From the NCBI RefSeq assembly GCF_032854445.1, contig NC_088295.1, positions 24,663,385 through 24,727,384 on the forward strand: DNA of 64,000 nt, given 5' to 3'. Positions 13,401 through 22,912 of the stretch are shown piece by piece. This stretch comes from Liolophura sinensis. Taxonomy: Eukaryota > Mollusca > Polyplacophora > Chitonida > Chitonidae. Numbering within the stretch: position 1 is the first letter of the stretch; the number at the start of each line of letters is the position of its first letter. The notes under the pieces are model-generated. The model was not told where the DNA came from and did no database searches. It saw only the letters and a list, made by a program, of their open reading frames with translations. The position numbers were made by a program, and so were the translations under genes.

Positions 13401-16400
13401 GTGGATACGGCTTTCTGTTTGCATCCTAAAAGACAGAAAAAAAAAACGAAGCCAAAGATATATCACACTGCAGAATTCACATTATGAACATGTTCGATTA
13501 CATTGTACATTCCTCATTCAAACTTTTTGGAATATTTATCACATGATGACTTTTTGGATAAATTATTATTTGCGCGTGAAAAACTAATTGCTTCTGTTTA
13601 CAGACCACATAAAACAGTTAAAAAACCATCATTAATTTGTAAATATTAAATCCCTAATCAGAAAAGCTCCAGCTTCACTTTCAACATTATTTAGGCCGTT
13701 CCACTAGTCTCTCCTATTGGCAGGGTAGTCTAAATGCAAACACAGTGCTCTTATGTTCATAGAATTCCATGCCAGATCTCGGGGTGAATATTATGCTTTA
13801 CATGTGTGCACAACCTGAGCTCAAGTACTTGAAGTACTTTTTACGATACCTAGCTTAACACTGATTCTAATAAACAAGACACTATGTCCTGCATTTAGAC
13901 ATTTATGATAGAGAGCACCAACGGTGGAACATCCTCTCCGTGTTATGGGTCTTTTTAATATATGTATGTAAAGCCTGAGCTCAATGCATGAGGTACTTTT
14001 TGAGATACCACCACATTTACCCTGAGATTTAAGATAGACACAGGATTACTTCAACATAAATTCTAATACGCAATAGTGTAACATAAAAACAAAACCCAGC
14101 AACAACCATCTCAGCCTGACAATGCTTTGGGTCCTGGAGCACAACGGTGTTAAAATCCAGAGCTGTCGGGTCATCCATAAGGTAAATATCCATCCATAGT
14201 CCATCAAACTGAAGTTCTCCACTCATTTCAACAACCGGTATATAAAATGGGTTAGGCCTACACATTCCCGATGTTTGCAAAGAAGAGGCCTCGGAACTAC
14301 CAAATTATAAGACTAGATTTTTCAGGGTTCGGCCCTCTGGGCGATACCCTCTTGAAATGGTCAGACTATTAACCATAAATTTGTGCTCCAACTACAGAGA
14401 AAACCGCCACACCTAACTTTACACGATGCTTGCGTATCGTCTCAAGTGAAGCATATCAAAGACGTGTCGCAGTTTGTCGCATGCTTTGGCGGCCATATTG
14501 TATTTATTTACATTCTATATGAATCCCTTAAAGAATCATCTTTTCTAGAACCACCAAACCGATTTCGTCAAATTCGGCACACCTGATTACATTTGGGTGG
14601 CAATTAAAACTTCTTAATATGAATCCTTGCCGTATGTAAACTAGGCTTGGGCTCAACAATGAATATAGCGCAAAAGTAGGTCAACTGTAAAAAGTGCACA
14701 ACTGGATCGAGCAAATGCTTTTCTGAAACTTGTTTGACGTCACGATTTTGAATTTCAAAGAATTAATTCCGCTATGGTTTTCATCTAATCGCCGAACATT
14801 TCTTTTTCTTCTGTTTTCCTTAGTAACTGTTACCAGTATAATTTATGCATAGTCTACAGAGCCGATCCCAGGAATTGCTGTTCACGACACCTACATTTTT
14901 TCCTATAATTTTAAATCAGAGGAGAGGTTGAACTTGATGAAATATGACTGCATACAAACTTCTGGGAGGAATCTGGTGCTCTAGGACACTAAGCATTGTA
15001 AAGCACTGGTACAACAGGCCAAGGAATGTTTACTGAAACTTTACTTGAATTTAGGAGTTGAATTGGAGAGTAAATAAGAGAGCAATCAAAACATAAATAA
15101 GTCAACTAGTCATCCATGGCAAACAGTGTTCCGACTCTCCTATTTCATGGGCTATGGATGAAGATCTACAGAAAGCTCACAAAGTCGTCTGGGCACTAGT
15201 AAGTCAGCTGTGTGGACACAGAAACCCACCAAATTGCCTCAGTTTGGAATAGACTGGACTCGCATCATGTCACTCTTTAGGTCTCCATTCATCAGGATAT
15301 ACATGTAGAGCTGCAGTAGTCTATGGCCTAAAAGCCAGTCTAAAGCATGACCTATAAACTGATGTGAATGACAGTCCAGTGATCTGAGATTGGTAGAGTT
15401 TTCACAAATAAGTAGACTAGCTGCAAGAATATGTCCAGTTTAGCTTCAGATGTCTATCACTAAAGGGTACAAGAACATTACAAGGCCTATTGCCTAGCAG
15501 GTTCTAATTAGTTAATAGTTGTTAATTAATTGGTGGCATGGCTAAATTGTAATTCCAAAATCTGAATCTGCCATCTCTGTGTGAGAATGGTTTCGTGATA
15601 TGAGGCCTCGGCTATTCATGAAACAGTCTGAATTCATATTATATTGTTGCAATACAGAAAATATAACCGGGTCAGCTTTGCTTTCTCTCTTTACCTAATG
15701 TATAGAGTACAAGACAATACCTATACACCTGATATTATAACCCTTTTTTTGTGATATTATATCTTATGTGACAAAAGTCTTTTCAAAAAATATATTGCAC
15801 TACATGTAATGTAACCTGAGCTTCCTGTTAATTATCTTATGTACATTGTTACACAGAATACAAGGCAAATGTTTGATAGAGAATGATTGATTTGAGGAAA
15901 TATAGATGTTTCTGTGTATTGCTAAGTGACATGTTATTTGTATGAATTTAATGTGTAACTGTCACAAAAGTCACCGGCCCCAATAGCACATTTGGCAGAA
16001 CGCCCTCTTTGGGAGCGGTAGATCCAGGGTCAATCCTGGGCCGAGTCACAATAAAGACCTTAGTTATGACTTCCTCGCTTGGCATTCAGCATGAAGGGGA
16101 TAGTGCAATGAATGGTTGACCCATATCAGTATAATGGATCAGGCGGGGCGGCTTACTTGCTTCGGTAAGGCGTCTCCGCCAAGCAGCACTAGATAAAACA
16201 GCGGTGGAAATCCTCAAATCCGCCCTGCAACAAGGAGGCACATTACATGCTCTCTAAGAACTCTTTCCTCATCATATGACTGAAAAATTGTTAAGTACGA
16301 TGTTAAACCCCAAGCACTCACTCACTCAAAGTCAACACTGTTAAGACCCCCTGGGGGCTTGCGTGAAGCCTCTCAGCCTCTGTAAGTTCAACTCCATCTC

Positions 16401-17630
16401 ATGTTGGCATCCCCTCCGGCCATAAATGGGAAGGTCTGCCAGCAACCTATGGATGGTCATGGGTTTCCACCGGGCTCTGCCCGGGTTCCTCCCATTATAA
16501 TGCTGGCCGCAGTCGTATAAGTGAAACGTTCTTGAGTAAGGCGTAAAACAGCAATCAAATAAATAAATCAAATAAGACCCCCTGTTGACAGAGCAGTTCA
16601 TGCCTCAGGAGTTGGCAGAACCACCATAATTAATTTAATTAGTTTTAAAAAAAATCGTGGTTTTCTGACCATTTCTTATTTGACAAAACATGTTTTTGCC
16701 TCCTGTGCAGTCCAACATCTCAAAATATTTCAGCTTATGTTGTCATTTTTTTTTCCTTATCAGTCCAGAATGCCATCATGATAAATTATTCTAGGACTAA
16801 AGAAAAAAGATAAAAACAAGACATCTTTAAAATTGTACATTACACACATTAATCCAAAGATGTGCTACTGGAGCTTTTCTGAGGTATATCATAAATTGTT
16901 ATTGTCCGTTTTCGAGTATTTTGCAAGTTACGGATCCCAGCAGGGGCGCCATCTTGGAAAGACACTTTCCGGTCACAGATGTGCTTTACTCTTCACATAT
17001 TGTACACCGTTGCACGGTATGGTTTTATTCGATACTCAATGAAGCTAACATACTGGTACTAATAAAAAAAACTAATTTCTCGGCAAAAGGCTAAACATCA
17101 CCTATACTTAAGTACTTAGTGTGTTATACCGTTGACGGTGCTGGCATTGTCATATCCTCTCTAAAAGAAGCACCGGACTGGAGTTCATGCAGATAATCCT
17201 GCGACAAACAATGCATCAAGTAACTATCCTCAGATGTCAGCCTCCAAAACTCGTTCATTGCACAGCAACATCGATAACCAAACTTGAGAAGACCCAGACA
17301 TCTAAGACATAAAAATTCACCCTGTCGTTTGCTGTTTCCAAATGTCACAAACGACAGCCCAGTCATATTTTCAAGCGCTTGTCGCGCGGTGACTTGCATA
17401 GGTTCACTCGGCGGCTGACCCTGGCTACCCACAAAGCCGATTTGCACATTCGTATCCAAGTTCCATCTATCGTAACCGTGCGGTCTTCTTTTGAACTGCT
17501 CACCGCAATTTGCACATCCGTCCATACTGATGATAACAAATGCCTTCTTTGGGAAACGACTTGCAACTTTCCAATAGCACGCGCGTAGTGCGAATTTCCG
17601 CTTTCCTGGGGTTTGGAAGAGTGACGTCAT
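10438..17630 (-). CDS. Two-exon PHD-finger / DUF6589-family protein
   Basis: Exon 1 is 17,630-17,130 and exon 2 is 13,425-10,438 (stop TAG at 10,440-10,438), joined in phase 0. The intron has a GT donor at 17,129-17,128 and a strong polypyrimidine-AG acceptor ending at 13,426. The product is 1162 residues from the first ATG, or 1127 from Met36 (ATG 17,525-17,523). Exon 1 encodes paired CxxC motifs (Cys39/Cys42 and Cys108/Cys111), a likely zinc module. Exon 2 has a basic N-terminal segment, an acidic linker, and two PHD-type cysteine/histidine clusters near residues 811-918. The second cluster is canonical. The first starts with CC instead of CxC. The C-terminal part (AVREGDGDAM, then DLRWNRTVNFTGGSGRNIP) matches the conserved end of DUF6589 proteins, a large, poorly understood and expanded invertebrate family possibly derived from mobile elements. 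Nuclear chromatin or DNA binding is inferred from the PHD fingers. Confidence 0.75.
14145..14238. repeat. Dispersed repeat-like segment, copy 1
   Basis: The sequence from GTTAAAATCCAGAG to CTCCACTCATTTC aligns by eye, with small gaps, to 21,467-21,562. Both copies are in the same orientation and share GTTAAAATC, GTCATCC.TAAGG.AAATAT and a final TCTCC.CTCA. The element type is unknown. The minus-strand frame through it could be remnant coding sequence. Confidence 0.35.
15973..16326 (+). repeat. tRNA-derived SINE (family B), near full length
   Basis: The 5' end looks like a degenerate tRNA: a GGCCCCAATAGCACATTTGGCAG A-box-like segment, then a GATCCAGGGTCAATCCTGG B-box-like segment about 45 bases on. 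A roughly 270-bp body follows, ending in GTTAAACCCC and a CACTCACTCACTCA tail. A second copy lies in reverse orientation at 19,048-19,372. Confidence 0.75.
16378..16578 (+). repeat. SINE family A copy
   Basis: This copy starts within the B-box region (TGTAAGTTCAACTCC), continues through GGAAGGTCTGCCAGCAACC and TGCTGGCCGCAGTCGTATAAGTG (short stretches quoted), and ends CAATCAAATAAATAAATCAAAT. It lies about 50 bp downstream of the family B copy in the same intron. Confidence 0.85.
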
Positions 17631-17684
17631 TGAGGTAAGGCAAAAAGTAAATCTGTAGCCTAAATACGGAAAGTCATGACGTCA
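17622..17684. promoter_or_regulatory. Two perfect CRE palindromes at the 5' end of the DUF6589-like gene
   Basis: TGACGTCA occurs at 17,622-17,629 and again at 17,677-17,684, 55 bp apart. The first overlaps the most upstream in-frame ATG (17,630-17,628). CREB/ATF sites usually lie just upstream of transcription starts, so this placement favours a transcription start below 17,620 and translation from Met36 (17,525), the residue directly before the first zinc-binding cysteine. The site identity is seen; the function is inferred. Confidence 0.45.
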
Positions 17685-18263
17685 AACCCTGCACATAACG
17701 TTTCTTAAATAATCGATCCGATTCTTTGAACATGAACATGAACATGAACGAATTATAATCCATGCGTTGCTCAGAAACATGACCACCTTTTCAAAGTAAT
17801 ATTTGAGTTTCTCGTCTCTGCTCTTGGGACCTGTCAATACTGCATATATGCCAAGGCATGCCTACGACGTCAATATTGTTACAGCAATATAACCTGAAAT
17901 TTTACTAGAACAACTCGACACAACACAAACCAGTCATTTTGGGTAATTTAAAGATTTGCTAATAAAAAATAACGCTAGTGGCGCCCAAACCTAGGCTATA
18001 TTGTGTACAAAACAGAGCAGTTTCGAGCGCAGGTGAAAATTAAAAGAAATCCTATTGTACCATGCGACCTATCAGAAATGTTAAGTCTGTTTCTGAAAAC
18101 TGTTACTGAAAGCCAGACAAATTGTTAAAGAAATAATAGCTGTTTAACTTCGATGAATATCCGGTAACTTTGAAACAAATCGTTCTCCGGAATATTTCAC
18201 TTATTTCATATTTCACCGGAGAAACCCACGATCGACCATCCGCAAGTTCACGTACCGGTAATG

Positions 18264-18338
18264 TTATTTATTTATTTATTTGATTGGTGTTTAACGCCGT
18301 ACTCAAGAATATTTCACTTATACGACGGCGGCCAGCAT
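18264..18338 (-). repeat. Severely 5'-truncated SINE A with 9-bp target-site duplication
   Basis: Only the 3' 75 bp of the element is present, read in reverse (TTATTTATTTATTTATTTGATTGG on the plus strand, then to the GCCAGCAT block). CCGGTAATG occurs immediately on both sides (18,255-18,263 and 18,339-18,347), a perfect direct repeat expected from target-primed reverse transcription. Confidence 0.85.
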
Positions 18339-19047
18339 CCGGTAATGCTAAAGTATGATCTTAATTACACGGTTTAAAACCTTGCTTACATTTTGTTATA
18401 TTTTATTTGCTAATGACTGGTGCTGTTATTGTATTTCTAACTTTCTCTACTGTATATTCTCGTCTATGCTACTATTAATGCATTGTGCAAAGTCGCCACG
18501 ATATGGCTGAAATATTGCCGATGTGGCGTTAAGCCATAATCATTCATCCATTCATTGTGCAAAGTTAAGAGCATGGGGGGGTATCCACATACGTTCTTTG
18601 ATGTAAGGGAGACAACTTTGCAGTTGAAGCGGTCTTTTTGTGGACGAGAGTAAATGCCCTTGTACTGCATAATAACAATGTTGCCAAAGGCGATCACTGA
18701 CAATTCTGAATCACAAAGAGTTTAACTTTGATTTAAGATGAAGTGTCTCCACCTTTAACCGCTAGGCAAGTCGCATATAGGGCAAACTTGTAGCACTCAA
18801 TCTATTGGATATGTAATTAGACAGCGGAATAAATAGCGCTGTAATAAATTTGTATATATCATGTTGAAATACTCACAGAACCGTGCACTACATGTACAAT
18901 CAACGAGCTAGGATACACATCCAGTCACATTATTCTGACACCAGGCCAACCAATTATGTTTCCTTGCTCTAGCCCCTCAGTGCTCAGCACCAAATGAGAC
19001 AGCAACAAGTGAAATTTTTAAAAAGTCTTTGACTCAAAATATCGACA

Positions 19048-19372
19048 ATGAATGAGTGAGTGCGTAGGGTTTAACGTCGCACTTAACAATTTTTCAGTTA
19101 TATGACGACGAAGAAATCCATAGAATGTATGTACGTGTAATATGCCCCCTTCTTGCAGGGCGGATTCCCTCTGCTCTTTTATTTAGTGCTGCTTCCCTGA
19201 GACGACTTGCCAAAGGTAAGTAAGATGCTTAACCCTTGCCATTATACTGATACGGGTCAACCAGTCCTTGCACTACAACTTCTTCTTTTAAAGTCTTAGG
19301 TGACCCTGGATCTACTGCAACGGAAGCAAGACGTCCTATACAAACTGAGCCATCGGGGCCTGTGTGAAACCG
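19048..19372 (-). repeat. SINE family B, reverse orientation
   Basis: The minus strand reads like the 15,973-16,326 element: a tRNA-like head near 19,372 (TGGATCTACTGCAACGGAAG side on the plus strand), a shared body including GCAGGGCGGATT, and a tail of GAGTGAGTG repeats at 19,051 on the plus strand. Confidence 0.7.
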
Positions 19373-19690
19373 TTTATACTAATAAAACCATGACACCAAC
19401 TGATTATTCAATTTTATTTCATTGATTTCCAATGCCTAATTACAGTCAATAGTTTTAACATATATGACGGCGGTCGTATAGGTGGAGGAAACCGGAATGC
19501 ACAACGTAACCCCCCGCTATTCGCCCTGCGGGCACCTGACAAACGTCCTGACTTGACGATCGAGGCAGCTATAGAGTAGGAATCGCCCCATCCTAAAACT
19601 TGTGCCAGATGCAACGTAATATTGTTTTCCATGTGACTGCACCATACATCTATAATGTTAGGGCTACGTACGTTATGTCAACACAATACC

Positions 19691-19932
19691 CGATAGCGCA
19701 GCGTAATGACCCAGAAGCCTCTTACCAATGCGGTCGCTGTGAGTTCAAGTCCAGCTCATGCTGGCTTCCTCTCCGGCCGTAAGTTGGAAGGTCTTCCAGC
19801 AACCTGCGGATGGTCGTGGGTTTCACCCGGGTTCTGGCTGGTTTCCTCCCACCACAATGCTGGCCGCCGTCGTATAAGTGAAATATTCTTGAGTAAGGCA
19901 TAAAACAGCAATCAAATAAATAAATTAAAAAA
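19691..19932 (+). repeat. SINE family A, nearly full length, with imperfect target-site duplication
   Basis: Includes most of the tRNA-like head (GATAGCGCAGCGTAATGACC), a B box (GTGAGTTCAAGTCCAGC), the body and an AAATAAATAAATT tail. AACACAATACC (19,680-19,690) and AACACTATACC (19,933-19,943) flank it, an 11-bp duplication with one mismatch. Confidence 0.85.
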
Positions 19933-20870
19933 AACACTATACCTATAACCCGTTACGCCAACAAAAATATTCTCTTCATCTGAAATTACAAAACAAGCAA
20001 GTCTGTAGTATATGGGGACTCTATAATAGCTTGCAGTAGGCCTTTATTAACACAATCCGTCCCGCCTGGCGTCACGAACAAATTATAGGCTCTAATACAG
20101 TCGACTTAACAGATTATCTCAGCCAGCTGAGCATGCATCCGGCCAATAAAACTCCAAACAAATAAAAACAAAGGCATTTTGAGTGACACCAATAGCACAT
20201 CTTGTATATAGGCCTGTGCATGGTTAGCTCAAGCCAACCGAAACGCTACTATTCTTGCTACGTTAGCTGTGTCTCAGGTACACGTACATGACGTGTAATT
20301 GGCCACGTACACATTTAGGTCAAGTATATACCCGTGTATGCAGGACCATGTGGAGTATGTACATGTATACGATGGCTATAGACAGCATTTCTGTGCTCAC
20401 ACTAAGAAACTATTTGACTTTAAATACAACTAGCTGCCCATGTAATTTTCATTTTATATTTCAAAGGCGCATGAGGTACAGTACCTTTAAATCTACAAAA
20501 ATTATGTACTAAATGTGTAATTTCTAGTTTTCTGAAACGAATGTCCCGTTCAAACTAAACTATATATTAGCTTTCACTTATTCTCTTTTGTCTCCCTATA
20601 ATGTTTGTGTATCATCTATATATAGCGCCTATAGTTCTTGTTTTACATTAAACGGCGTCATCACAAACATACGAATATATATCATTGTATTAAGAATTTG
20701 AATTTGCAGTTGCACATATGGCTAAAGACATATATGGCTGAGAAAAATAATGTTTGATTTTAAAATTAAACCAAATCAAGCTTAGACGTTTAAATCGCGC
20801 GCTACATCAGTATGTTCTACGTGTAACGTACTAATAACACAGGTGCATGTCATTAAGTTCATAGTTGAGA

Positions 20871-21151
20871 GCGCCCCCAAGTGGCATACAGTAAAATCAG
20901 AGAAGGAGAGCGCCTGTTTACAAGACCTTTGTAAAGCTGTAAGTTCAAGCTATGTCTGATGATCAGTTTTCTTCTTCTTTTTTTTTTTTAGGAGAGTAGA
21001 GTATGCAAGCTTAAAGCTAACAATCAGAAAGCGCTCTTACGAGGAATGCAACTTATAACAGTACCATTATCCGATCTGGCGATTTGTTAACGTTGATACG
21101 TGTCTTTCAACACTGACTGTTGTTGTTGTTGCAGTTTTTGAGAGGTGACTG
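20871..21151 (+). promoter_or_regulatory. Candidate promoter / first-exon region of the NDST gene
   Basis: A CpG-containing stretch lies at the upstream edge of the NDST domain. It has a CTCF-like core (minus strand CCACTTGGGGGCGC, 20,884-20,871) and two good splice-donor-like sites, GTAAGT at 20,939 and GTGAGT at 21,152. No TATA box is obvious. The association with NDST rests on position and on the change in CpG content downstream, not on transcript evidence. Confidence 0.2.
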
Positions 21152-21466
21152 TGAGTATCCTCATATGATACTGTCGTTAACTGGAGGTATCACGGTACGG
21201 TGTCATGTAAATTTACATATTTCCGAACTGAATAAGGTAGTGATGTCTGTTATTCATCATTTAAGTTGAACTGTTATTGGCCAACCGAACATTTATGTCC
21301 ATTCCTTCCAAATTGAAGGACAACTCTTAGGGTTTCAGTAGCCCTGGACGACTACGCCAAACTCTTTTTTATTTGTTCTGACGCTTGCGTAGTTATGACT
21401 GGGTCCCTTCGACACGGTGGGCAGATTTGTAAAATTTCGGACCAGTCACTCTTTTATGGCACCTGA

Positions 21467-21562
21467 CTGTTAAAATCACGAGATGTTGGTCATCCCTAAG
21501 GGAAATATTTATCCACGTTTGTTGAAGTCCAGCATCTCCCCTCACTTGTCATTTACGAAGTG
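21467..21562. repeat. Dispersed repeat-like segment, copy 2
   Basis: Aligns with 14,145-14,238 in the same orientation (see that entry). The copies are diverged, with small indels. No open frame survives through this copy. Confidence 0.35.
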
Positions 21563-22788
21563 GCCGCCATCTACAGAGCGCACATCTTTGCCAAGATCTG
21601 GATTCTTTGTATTCTTATTTTCTTTTATTCTATTTTTATTTTTGTTTTTACATTTATATTAATGAATTTTTTCTGCACTAACATCATTGAGCAATATATA
21701 TATGTAATATATAATAACTGCTGTAATATGTAAGCATTGATCAGTTATTAGATTTATTTATTTAAACATCATACTTACAGTTAAATAATAAAAATAGGGT
21801 AAAAAAACAGTGCATCTGAACTGGATTAGCATTATAAAAATATAAGCCCCTATAACTGTTTTCAGTTTATGAACTACGTGTATGGTGGACATAATTCTAA
21901 TTATTACATATTTAATTACTGTATTGTTAGAATCATTGATCCTTTTCTTGTATTCTTAGCATCCACATGGGCTGAAATAATTAAGGATAGACCTTAAACA
22001 CTGGGTGTAATCAAACCAGTGCAACCTATGAGCTAACCTATGATTATTTCTCAATGTGGTGCACCAACTTATAAACTAGGCACCTTATAGACTGATTCAA
22101 ACTACTAATGTTTGGGAAAAGTACGCATATCTGTCTGTTACTAATCACCCACTAATAGCAATTATCGCAACATTTTTTTTTTTTACTCCTGTGATGTGAT
22201 GCAAGTGCGAAGCAGGACATTGTTATGTCAGAAATGGAATGTAGCACAATGTCTACAATGTTACCATGTATCAGTTTCTAGTTTAACGTTGTACTGTGAT
22301 GTCCTTATGATAATCTTTGAATGGAACATTTAGTTAACGTTAAAGTCCTGCTGCTGATTTTAAAAATATGCTAATTAAAACTGTACTGATGGCGACATAA
22401 TGTATTGGATAATTAGATTCATACTTTAAGCTGCAGAATGCAACATAAGTGTAATGGTGATTATGACGCTGTCAGTTTATTACAAGAGTTATGATTTTAA
22501 TGGAAAAAACAACATAAGGACATAACATTGATCATTTCTTACATATGTCTTTCATTTATCAATACTGAAAATTATAAAGTTGGTGTTATAAACCTTTTCC
22601 TAGTGAGTTGACTGAGAATTTTATAGTTTAAAAGTGTGCTTTACTTTGCTGATTAACTTTATTCCTTTAAAAGATGTTTTATATGGAAGGTTTAATGTTA
22701 TTCAACAGAACCAAAATTCGTATATTGTTTCTGTAAATATATATTACCATCAGTGTTATGTTATCTGATGTTGTTATGTTCCTTACAG

Positions 22789-22912
22789 TCATGGACCTTA
22801 AAATCAGAAACTCTGAAGACTATCTGAACCAAAGTATACACAGCATTTTGTTGTGATGATAAGTTATGAATAATTCAGACCTCACGAGAAATCAACTCTG
22901 ATACATGTACCT
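22789..22912 (+). other. Candidate non-coding 5'-UTR exon of NDST
   Basis: The segment is bounded by CCTTACAG on the left and a perfect GTAAGT donor on the right. It has stops in the forward frames and contains a 21-codon upstream ORF starting at ATG 22,791 (MDLKIRNSEDY...SILL). NDST genes typically have untranslated upstream exons, which makes this plausible, but the acceptor pyrimidine tract is weak. Confidence 0.25.

Larger units (their letters stand above)
13426..17129 (-). other. Intron of the DUF6589-like gene
   Basis: This 3.7-kb intron separates the zinc-module exon from the PHD/DUF6589 exon. Apart from SINE copies at 15,973-16,326 and 16,378-16,575 it holds no coding sequence I can support. 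A minus-strand frame at 14,029-14,280 belongs to a repeat-like segment that also occurs near 21.47 kb. Confidence 0.6.
17685..20870. other. Intergenic SINE-rich stretch
   Basis: No protein-coding gene is supported between the two divergent transcription units. The stretch holds SINE copies at 18,264-18,338, 19,048-19,372 and 19,691-19,932. CpG dinucleotides are more frequent than in the flanking gene bodies. Confidence 0.5.

Noticed and set aside
15973-16045. Genuine tRNA gene
   Set aside because: A and B boxes are degenerate, the cloverleaf does not form by eye, and it continues into a SINE body.
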